From positions 1-8,197 of the forward strand of contig CAZPEM010000145.1 of NCBI GenBank assembly GCA_964585575.1: DNA of 8,197 bases, in the 5' to 3' direction. Both the position numbers and the translations under genes were made by a program. The notes beneath the pieces are model-generated. The model did no database searches and had not been told where the DNA came from. It worked only from the letters and a program-made list of their open reading frames with translations. This DNA is from UBA4655 sp964585575 (GTDB taxonomy: Bacteria > Planctomycetota > Planctomycetia > Pirellulales > UBA1268). Shown one piece after another: positions 1-7,100 of the stretch; within the stretch, counting starts at the first letter, position 1, and the number at the start of each line of letters is the position of its first letter.

Positions 1-3
1 CGT

Positions 4-44
4 AGCTGACCAGCGCAGGCAGGATGCCGGAGCGCCAGTCAGCT
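4..44 (-). other. Long imperfect hairpin downstream of pepA (possible terminator or structured RNA)
   Basis: The outer arms AGCTGAC (4-10) and GTCAGCT (38-44) are perfectly complementary, and GCGC (13-16) pairs with GCGC (32-35). The two bases between these blocks are C-A mismatches in plus-strand RNA but become U-G and G-U wobbles in minus-strand RNA. This gives an uninterrupted 13-pair stem only on the minus strand, which is the strand of pepA. Inside it, GGCA (18-21) pairs with TGCC (25-28) around a three-base loop. The hairpin lies about 100 bp beyond the pepA stop. A U-tract cannot be assessed because the window ends three bases past the stem. It could be a terminator, a 3' stabilising structure or one copy of a dispersed repeat. 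A plus-strand reading frame ending at TGA 50-52 cannot be excluded. Confidence 0.45.
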
Positions 45-70
45 CCGAGTGAGCGGAGCCCAGGATGGGC
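42..70. repeat. Two further short inverted repeats next to the long hairpin
   Basis: GCTCCG (42-47) pairs with CGGAGC (54-59) across a six-base loop. GCCCA (58-62) pairs with TGGGC (66-70) across the three-base loop GGA, which is the same loop as at the tip of the neighbouring hairpin at 4-44. The heptamer CAGGATG occurs at both tips (20-26 and 61-67). The stems share bases at 42-44 and 58-59, so they cannot all form fully at once. No coding function is evident for 1-144 and no promoter was recognised there. Confidence 0.35.
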
Positions 71-144
71 GCAGCGAACGTCCGGCGAGGGCATACGGGC
101 AGCCCCGAACCCAGCAGAGTTGACGTGCCGAAAATCCGCGTCGA

Positions 145-1641
145 TCAAACCCCGGCGCGGGCGAGCTCGACGATCGTCCTCACCATGACGCCCGTGCCAC
201 CGCCGTCGGTCCAGGGCTTCGGCTTCTCGGCGAAGGCGGGGCCCGCGATGTCGACGTGGGTCCAGGGGATGCCCGCCACGAACCGCTCGAGGAACTTCGC
301 GGCGGTGATCGCGCCCCCCCAGCGGCCGTCGCCCACGTTCTTGATGTCGGCCACCTCGCTCTCGATCTGCTTGTCGTACTCGGGAAACATCGGCAGCTGC
401 CAGACCGGCTCGCCCGCGAGCTTCGCCGCGGCGGCGATGCGGTCGCACCAGGCTTGGTCGTTCGTGAAGAGGCCGGCGACGTCGGTGCCGAGCGCCACGA
501 CGCAGGCTCCCGTGAGCGTGGCGAGGTCGAGGATCCTCGCGGGCTTCAGGTCCTTCACGACGTCGAGCACGTCGGCGAGCACGAGGCGGCCCTCGGCGTC
601 GGTGTTGTGGATCTCGATCGTCGTGCCGCTGCGGGCGGTGAGCACGTCGCCGAGCTTGTAGGCCGCTGGGCCGGTCATGTTCTCGACGAGGCCGATGGCG
701 GCGACGACGTCGATCGGCAGCCGCAGGGCCGCGATCGTCGCGATCGCCCCGAGCACGCTCGCGCCGCCGGCCATGTCGCACTTCATCGTGAACATCGACT
801 CCGAGGGCTTGAGCGACAGGCCGCCGGAATCGAACGTGACGCCTTTGCCGACGAGCGCGAGATCGGGCGGGCCGTCGCCGCCGCGGCCGCGATGCCGAAG
901 CACAACGAGCCTCGCCGGTCGATCGCTCCCCTTGGCGACCGCCAGGAGCGAGCCGCAGCGTTCGGCCGCGAGCCGCTTCTCGTCCCAGATATCGACCTCG
1001 AGGCCGACCCGCGAGGCGACCCGGGCGGCCTCCTCGGCGAACGACTCCGGATAGATGTCGTCGGGCGAGCCGTTCACGAGCCTGCGGGCGAGGTTGATTC
1101 CGTCGGCGAGCGTGCAGCCACGGTCCACCGCGTCGGCGGCGGCACCGAGCCAAACCGTGCGGCCGAAGGGGGTCCGCTTCCGCTCGCGGCGGTAGAGGTC
1201 CTGTCCGTTCATCCCCACGGCCGCGCCGGCCACGGCGTGCTCGAGCTCCCGCGGGCCCCACGAGCCGTCGGCGACGAACGCGACGGTGCCACGCTTTCGG
1301 CCTGCGAGGAGCTTCGCCGCCGTGGCCGCCGCCTGGAAGAGCGCGCCCGCGTCCGCCGACTCACGTCTGCCAATACCCACGACGACCAGCTGCGGCGATC
1401 TGATGCCGGGCGGCGAGTGGAGCACGACGCATTCGTTCCGCTTGCCCGTGAGCTCACCCGCCGCGGCAACCTTCGAGAGCAGCCCGCCGGTCGCCGCGTC
1501 GATCGCGGCCGCGTCGCCCGAGCCCGTGCCCCCTTCGGCCATGAACACGACCACGACCTCGGCGTCGATCGACTGCGGCGCGCCCCTCGTCTCCGCGACG
1601 ATGCCGCGGCTGCCCTTCACGGTGGAAAATTCCTCCGACAC
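145..1641 (-). CDS. pepA: Leucyl aminopeptidase (cytosol aminopeptidase, peptidase family M17)
   Basis: This is a two-metal aminopeptidase that removes N-terminal residues from peptides in the cytoplasm, contributing to peptide turnover. The protein has 498 residues, the normal M17 length. The C-terminal catalytic domain carries every expected residue: K266 and D271 in GKGVTFDSGG, catalytic K278 in LSLKP, D289 in CDMAGG, and D348, E350 and R352 in NTDAEGRL. All seven sit at a constant offset of four from their E. coli PepA counterparts as I recall them (K270 to R356), so there is no indel across the active site. GGAITAAKFL and the WTHVDIAG segment near the C-terminus are also family-typical. 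The N-terminal regulatory domain (about residues 1-170) is less conserved. I chose GTG 1641-1639 as start because AGGAGG lies six bases upstream. A longer frame from TTG 1659 would put that ribosome-binding site inside the gene. It follows the exporter gene by 61 bp on the same strand and is probably co-transcribed with it. E. coli PepA also binds DNA; nothing here shows that this one does. Confidence 0.96.
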   Translation of the reverse strand: MSEEFSTVKGSRGIVAETRGAPQSIDAEVVVVFMAEGGTGSGDAAAIDAATGGLLSKVAAAGELTGKRNECVVLHSPPGIRSPQLVVVGIGRRESADAGALFQAAATAAKLLAGRKRGTVAFVADGSWGPRELEHAVAGAAVGMNGQDLYRRERKRTPFGRTVWLGAAADAVDRGCTLADGINLARRLVNGSPDDIYPESFAEEAARVASRVGLEVDIWDEKRLAAERCGSLLAVAKGSDRPARLVVLRHRGRGGDGPPDLALVGKGVTFDSGGLSLKPSESMFTMKCDMAGGASVLGAIATIAALRLPIDVVAAIGLVENMTGPAAYKLGDVLTARSGTTIEIHNTDAEGRLVLADVLDVVKDLKPARILDLATLTGACVVALGTDVAGLFTNDQAWCDRIAAAAKLAGEPVWQLPMFPEYDKQIESEVADIKNVGDGRWGGAITAAKFLERFVAGIPWTHVDIAGPAFAEKPKPWTDGGGTGVMVRTIVELARAGV

Positions 1642-1647
1642 TCGACA

Positions 1648-1653
1648 CCTCCT
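1648..1653 (-). promoter_or_regulatory. Ribosome-binding site that fixes the pepA start
   Basis: On the minus strand a perfect AGGAGG is followed by six bases (TGTCGA) and then GTG. It selects GTG 1641 over the in-frame TTG at 1659. Confidence 0.8.
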
Positions 1654-1670
1654 CTGCAACGATGGCCATG

Positions 1671-1698
1671 GGCCGGCTCGGTCGCCGGCCTGACCGAG
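1671..1698 (-). other. Overlapping, mutually exclusive hairpins between the exporter gene and pepA
   Basis: The 61-bp gap holds two interleaved perfect inverted repeats. CTCGGTC (1677-1683) pairs with GACCGAG (1692-1698) over an eight-base loop. GGCCGGC (1671-1677) pairs with GCCGGCC (1684-1690) over a six-base loop. They share bases, so only one can form at a time. On the minus strand the first to be completed is the 1692-1698/1677-1683 stem. No run of U follows either, so neither looks like a classical intrinsic terminator. They may modulate read-through from the exporter gene into pepA or mark an RNA processing point. Confidence 0.4.
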
Positions 1699-1702
1699 AA
1701 GG

Positions 1703-4006
1703 TTACGACGTGCGGGCCACGATGGCCAACAGCACCGGCAGCACCACGAGATTGCCGAGCAGGCCGCCGGCGAGCGTGACCGCCGAAAGGGCCCCGAAGG
1801 AGACGGTCGGGATGAAGCCGCTCGTGACGAGCGCGAGAAAGCCCACCACGAGCGCGAGCGTCGAGAAGATCATGGCGCGGCCGGCGGTCTGGTGGGCCCC
1901 GGCGAGCGCCTCCTGGACGGCGTCGCCGCCCCGCTGCTGGCGGCGAAACGCCGCGATGTAGTGGATCGAGCTGTCGATCGAGAGGCCCATCGACACCGCG
2001 GCGATCATGGCCGTGCCCATGTTCACGGGCGTGCCGATCCACCCGAGCACGCCGAGCACCACGAAGATCGGCACGATGTTGGGCACGAGGGCGACGCCGG
2101 CCACCACGAGGCTGCGAAAACCGATCGCAAGCGCCAGGAAAATCCCCACCGTCGCGATCGCGAACGTGAGCCACTGGTCGGCCAGCATCCGCTCGACGAG
2201 CTGCGACAAAAGCACGAAGAATCCCGTTACGCCCGGCTCCCGGCCACCGGCTGCCGCCGGAAACGCCCCCGCGGCGAGCCGCCGCGTCTCGTCGATGATC
2301 CTGCGTTTCGATTCCGTCGGCTGCCGCTCCTTCGCCCGGAGCATGATCCGCAGCCAGCGAGACCCATCCTCCGGATCGCGGCCGACGAGCGAGGCCGTCA
2401 CCTGCGGCAGGCCCGACTCCATCGCGGCGATCGCGGCGGCCGCGGTGATGCCGCCGAGGGCCGAGCGGGCGAGCGACTCGATCGGCACGGGCGAGACCGC
2501 GGCGAAGACGTCGGCCACGCTCATCACCTTCGAGAATGCAGGCCCGTCGCCGCCGGGAAGCTGCCTGAGCGAGTCTTCGAGCGACGCGACCTTCGCGAGC
2601 GTCGCGGCGTCGACCGCCCCGCCGATCGGCAGGAGCACGTCGAGAACTCCCGCTCCGCCGAGCCGCGTCTCGACCATCTCGTAGGCCTCCACGATCGGGC
2701 TGTCGGCCCGGAAGTTCTTCGTGAAGTCGGTCTCGACTTCGAGCCTGAGCATGCCCGCCGCCGCGATCGCGACGATCGCCCCCGCGGCCGCGAGCACCGT
2801 GCGTCGCCGGGCGACGATGTGCCCGACGAGCCGGTCAAGCGCCCGCTCGAGGCTTCCCTCGCCCCAGGCCCGCCTCGGGTCGGCGTCAAAACGCCCGGCA
2901 ACCGCGAGAAACGGCACGACGAGGCCGACGGCCACGAGCACCATCACCGCGCCGATCGCGGTCATGAGCCCGAAGTCGTGCACGGGCCCGACCCGGCTCG
3001 CGAGGAGCGAACCGAACCCGATGCAGTCGGTCACGATCGCCCCCACCGTCGGCCAGAGCAGCACGGAGATCGCCCGCTCGATCGCCGCCGCGGGCGAAAG
3101 ACTGGAATCGCGCTGCCGGCGAAACTCGACGATCAGGTGCACGACCGTCGCGATTCCCACGACCGTGATCATCGCCGAGAGCATCGCCGACACCATCGTG
3201 AGCTTCAGCCCCGCCACGGCGAGGATGCCCCGCGTGCTCCAGAGGGCGAGCAAGACCACCGCCATCGGCACGACGAGCCACCGCAGGCTGCGAAAGCAGG
3301 CGAGGATCACGCCGCCGGAGAGCAGGGCCGAGGCGATCCCGAGAACGCGGCCGTCGCGTTCGAGCATCGCGAAGCCGTCGCGAAGCATCGCGGGCTCGCC
3401 GGCGACGGTGCCCCGGGGCAGCTCCCGCACGACCCTGCGGATCGCATCGATGGCGTCGGCCCGCGCCGTGTCGCCGAGCACGCACACGACCCCCGCCGTG
3501 CGGCGGTCCTTCCCGACGACGTAGCCCTCCATGAGCGACAGCAGCGTTCGCGACGCGGCGGTGTCGTCGGCGATCCGTCGGCCGAGCGGCGTCGAGACGA
3601 GGCTCGTCGCCGACTTCACGCCCGGCAGACTCGCGAGCCGGTCGGTGACCTCCTCGAGCCGCGCGAGCCCCGCGTCGGAGAGCAGGGCGGGATCCTCGTA
3701 AGCCGCGAGCACGACCTCGCTCGAACCGAACGCACGTTTCAAGACCCGGTAGGGTCCGAGCGACGCATCCGTTCGATCGAACATCGATTCGATCGAACGG
3801 GAGAACTCGAGGTGCCGGCTCCGCTCGATCGACGCGATCGCGACCACGACGCCCAGCACCGCGAGCCAGCCGCGATGACGCACGAGCCATGCCGCGACCC
3901 GGTCCCGGAACGGCCGGGAGCCGGAAGCTGCGGAAGGGTCGTGGGGCATTGGGCGATTTCCGGAACCGAGAGCGGGCATGCGCGGCTTGCGCAGAACTCC
4001 GCCCAT
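1703..4006 (-). CDS. RND-superfamily exporter, MMPL type, inner membrane
   Basis: The 767-residue protein has the internally duplicated RND layout of one membrane segment, a large periplasmic domain and five membrane segments, given twice. Segments are visible near residues 46-60, 222-237, 243-260, 268-293, 317-335 and 346-370, then 402-420, 612-630, 632-655, 662-684, 710-730 and 735-763. The periplasmic domains span roughly 61-220 and 421-610. GLSIDSSIH (674-682) in segment 10 carries D678 at the position of the RND proton-relay acid. The matching first-half sequence, GIATVVHL, has no acid there. Members of this superfamily (COG1033-like, including HpnN and MmpL proteins) use the proton gradient to move lipids or hydrophobic compounds, but the substrate here is unknown. 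The start at ATG 4006 has GAGGTG ten bases upstream, a slightly long spacing. In-frame ATGs at 3979 and 3949 lack a good site. It is divergent from the lptD-like gene and is probably the first gene of an operon with pepA. No membrane-fusion or outer-membrane partner gene is next to it. Confidence 0.88.
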   Translation of the reverse strand: MGGVLRKPRMPALGSGNRPMPHDPSAASGSRPFRDRVAAWLVRHRGWLAVLGVVVAIASIERSRHLEFSRSIESMFDRTDASLGPYRVLKRAFGSSEVVLAAYEDPALLSDAGLARLEEVTDRLASLPGVKSATSLVSTPLGRRIADDTAASRTLLSLMEGYVVGKDRRTAGVVCVLGDTARADAIDAIRRVVRELPRGTVAGEPAMLRDGFAMLERDGRVLGIASALLSGGVILACFRSLRWLVVPMAVVLLALWSTRGILAVAGLKLTMVSAMLSAMITVVGIATVVHLIVEFRRQRDSSLSPAAAIERAISVLLWPTVGAIVTDCIGFGSLLASRVGPVHDFGLMTAIGAVMVLVAVGLVVPFLAVAGRFDADPRRAWGEGSLERALDRLVGHIVARRRTVLAAAGAIVAIAAAGMLRLEVETDFTKNFRADSPIVEAYEMVETRLGGAGVLDVLLPIGGAVDAATLAKVASLEDSLRQLPGGDGPAFSKVMSVADVFAAVSPVPIESLARSALGGITAAAAIAAMESGLPQVTASLVGRDPEDGSRWLRIMLRAKERQPTESKRRIIDETRRLAAGAFPAAAGGREPGVTGFFVLLSQLVERMLADQWLTFAIATVGIFLALAIGFRSLVVAGVALVPNIVPIFVVLGVLGWIGTPVNMGTAMIAAVSMGLSIDSSIHYIAAFRRQQRGGDAVQEALAGAHQTAGRAMIFSTLALVVGFLALVTSGFIPTVSFGALSAVTLAGGLLGNLVVLPVLLAIVARTS
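3770..3799. repeat. 12-bp perfect inverted repeat within the exporter coding region
   Basis: CGTTCGATCGAA (3770-3781) and TTCGATCGAACG (3788-3799) are perfect inverted arms separated by six bases. Each arm also contains the 10-bp palindrome TTCGATCGAA. The repeat encodes residues 70-79 of the exporter (RSIESMFDRT), just after the first membrane segment, about 210-240 bp inside the gene. Confidence 0.6.
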
Positions 4007-4031
4007 CCTACCGGATCACCTCGGCGATGCC

Positions 4032-4061
4032 TTGACCCGCTTTCGAAGCCGCACCTATAGT
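4032..4061 (+). promoter_or_regulatory. Sigma70-type promoter for the lptD-like gene
   Basis: TTGACC (4032-4037) and TATAGT (4056-4061) are separated by 18 bp, close to the housekeeping consensus TTGACA-17-TATAAT. The predicted transcription start is near 4067-4069, leaving a leader of about 45 bases before GTG 4113. A start at the upstream in-frame ATG (3978) would lie ahead of this promoter and is therefore unlikely. The divergent exporter start is only 25 bp from the -35 box, so the exporter's own promoter or leader must overlap this element. Confidence 0.65.
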
Positions 4062-4112
4062 CCCGCGCTTTTTTGTTCGGGCCCCCGCCGACGCCAGGAA
4101 ATTCCGCTCCGC

Positions 4113-7100
4113 GTGATCCGTCCGCCGCCGTCATCGCTCGTGGTTTTCGCCGCGCTCGCCGCGATCGCGGCACCCGTGCGCGCCGAGCCGCCTGCGGCGC
4201 CGGTGGCGTCTCCTTCCGGTGCGCTCGCCGCCCTTCCCGCCCGTGGCCTTGCCGCGGCGATCCAGGAGGCCGGCAGGATCGAGGTGCCGGCGATCGAGCC
4301 CACGCAGGAGATGACGATCCGCGCGGGGCAGGCGTCGCGGTGGACCGAGGGCGTCTACGACGTCTGGCATCTCACCGGCGGCGTCTCGATCGTGCAGGGT
4401 GGCGTCGAGGCGAAGGCCCACGAGGCGGTCGCCTGGATCGAACGCGATGCCGGCGACGCCGGGCCGGGGTCGGGCGACCAAGCCGAGCTCCCCACGCCGG
4501 CGCCGCGAACCATCCTCGTGCGGATGGCGGGCGACGTCGCCGTCTCTTCGAAGGGCACCGCAACCGCGACCGGGACGATCCGCGGCCCCCGCTGGGCGGG
4601 CCGGTTTCACGTGGTCCGCGATCCGAAGCTCGACTTCACGTCGATCGTGCCGGCGTCGGCGAGGCCCGCGGTCTACCAGGCGGCCGCGGAGACCGCGACG
4701 GCCAACCGCGATCCGGCCGACGACGAAGCGGTCCTCCAGGCGCAGTTCTCCGAGTATGGGCAGACGCCGGCGGCCGCGGTGGTCGCGCCCGCCAGGGTCG
4801 CGCGGCGTCTGCGGGCCTTCCCGCGATCGAGCACGCCGCTGAACGCCCAGTGGTTCCCGAGCCCGAGCGGCACCGAGTGGATCGGCGTGATCACCTCCGG
4901 GGTCAATCTCGTCATCGACGGCGTCGATCCGGCAGGGCCGCTCGACATCTCCGCCGACCGGGTCGTCATCTGGACGCAGGCGCAGGCCCAGCCCGACCTC
5001 CAGGGCAACTCGGCCCAGTCGGCCGACACGCCGCTCGAACTCTACATGGAGGGCAACGTCATCTTCCGCCAGGGGCAGCGGGTGGTCGAGGCGATGAGCA
5101 TGTACTACGACGTGCCCCGCTCCGCCGGCCAGATCACGGGCGCGATGATGCTCACCCCCGCCGCAAACTACGCCGGCCTCGTCCGCCTGCGTGCCGACGT
5201 GATCCAGCAGATCGACCGCAGCCGATTCATCGCGAGCAACGCCGGTCTCACGAGCAGCCGCATGGGCGACCCCACGTGGGAATTCCGCTCCCGCGAGATC
5301 CAGTTCACCGACGAGCAGGTGCCGCTGGCGGGCCCGTTCGGCCAGACGGCGGTCGATCCCGAAACCGGAGAGCCCGCCGTCGAGCATCAGCAATTCATCA
5401 CCAGCCGCGGCAACACGATCCGCATGCTCGGCGTGCCCGTGCTCTGGTGGCCGACGTTCGCGACGACCGCGAAGAAGCCGACCTTCTACATCAACAGCCT
5501 CCAGGTGAAGAACGACCGGATCTTCGGCACACAGGTGCTCACGAGCTGGGACGCCTTCCAGGTGTTCGGGATCCGCCGCCAGCCCGACGGCGTCGACTGG
5601 GATTTCGACGTCGACTACCTGGCGCTGCGAGGCCCCGCGGCCGGCACGTCGCTGCTCTACAACCGCCCGCAGTTCCTCCTCGGCACGCCAGCCAACGGCG
5701 TCCTCGACGGCTGGTTCATCAACGACGGCGGGATCGACAACGTCGGTCTCTACCGCCGGGATCTCGAATTCCCGAACAGCTTCCGCGGCCGGACCTTCTG
5801 GCGGCACCGGCAGCAGCTCGGCGGTGACTGGCAGCTCCGCGGCACGGCCGGCTGGATCAGCGACTACAACTTCCTCGAGCAGTACTACGAGTCGGAGTGG
5901 GAGGAGGGATACGAGCAGCGGACCTGGCTCGACATCCGCCGGCCGATCGACAACCGCCAGCTGCGGCTCCTCACGAGCGTGCGGGTGAATCCCTTCTTCA
6001 CACAGACGGAGTGGTGGCCACGGCTCGACCACTACGTCCTGGGCCAGCCGCTCCTGAACGACGCCGTCACCTGGTACTCCCACTCCGGCGCCGCCTACGC
6101 GCGGCAGCAGCTCCCGCAGGCCCCGGCGGCGAACCAGGGAGGCCAGTTCTTCACCCTGCTTCCCTACGAGGCGAACGTCCTCGGCGAACGGTTCACGACG
6201 CGGCAGGAGCTCGACCTGCCGTTCCAGGCGGGGGTCGTGAAGTTCGTGCCCTACGCGCTCGGCGAGCTCGGCCACTGGGGCCAGTCGCTCTCCGCCACCG
6301 ATCCCAACACGCCCGGCGGCGCGATCAATCGCGCCTACGGCCAGGTTGGCATCCGTTCGAGCGTCCCCTTCTGGACGGCCGACAACGACGTCGAGAGCCA
6401 GCTCTGGAACGTCCACGGTCTCGCGCACAAGGTGGTCTTCGACCTCGACTTCAGCTATGCCACGAGCACCCAGCCGATCAATCGCTTTCCGCTCTGGGAC
6501 CAGATCGACGACGACGCGATCAACCAGTACCGCCGCAACATCCCCTACTGGGACTTCGGGGCGCCGTTCGGCTCGGGCGCGATCAGCCCCCTGCAGGCTC
6601 CCTTCATCTTCGGCCCCGACAACAAGTACGACCCGCGGACCTACGCCATTCGTCGGGGTGCGGGCGACTGGGTGACCGGGCCGACGGAGCTTGTGGACGA
6701 CCTCACCGCCTTCCGTCTCGGCCTGCGGCAGCGTTGGCAGACGAAGCGGGGGCCGATCGGCAACAGGCGGATCATCGACTGGATCACGTTCGACATCGAC
6801 GGCGAGGTCTTCCCGACGACGAGCCAGAACTTCGGCCAGGCGATGGGCCTCTGGCAGTACGACTTCAAGTGGCACGTCGGCGACCGCACCGTGTTGCTCT
6901 CGACCGCCGACGTCGACTTCTTCAACCGCGGCCAGCAGCTCTACACCGTCGGCGCGATGCTCAACCGCACGAGCCGGGGCAGCCTCTATCTCGGCTACAA
7001 CTCGTTCGCCGGCCCGATCGACGCAAGCGTCCTCGTCGGCAGCTACACCTACCGCATGAGCCCGAAGTGGGCGAGCTCCTTCGGTGGTGCGGTCGACCTC

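Noticed and set aside
65..661. 198-residue open frame on the plus strand from ATG 65
   Set aside because: It begins inside the hairpin region and is otherwise antisense to pepA. The Ser/Ala/Pro-rich product has no recognisable domain.
256..1779. 507-residue open frame on the plus strand opposite pepA
   Set aside because: It is antisense to a gene with a complete M17 active site. Its product is Arg/His/Asp/Gly-rich low-complexity sequence typical of the shadow frame of a GC-rich gene.
4054..4059. TATAGG on the minus strand as a -10 box for the exporter
   Set aside because: No credible -35 hexamer lies 16-19 bp upstream. The match is mostly the reverse complement of the lptD -10 box.
1892..4060. 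722-residue open frame on the plus strand opposite the RND exporter
   Set aside because: The composition is dominated by R, H, D, E and P with no recognisable domain. It is a shadow of a clear 12-segment membrane protein.
3978..4112. Upstream ATG start for the lptD-like gene
   Set aside because: It would overlap the divergent exporter start, lie ahead of the predicted promoter, and place 45 Arg/Pro-rich residues before an otherwise normal signal peptide.
4131..6875. 914-residue open frame on the minus strand opposite lptD
   Set aside because: It is a long antisense frame caused by few stop codons in GC-rich DNA. It has no domain or start signal, while the plus strand has a signal peptide, LptD motifs and a promoter.
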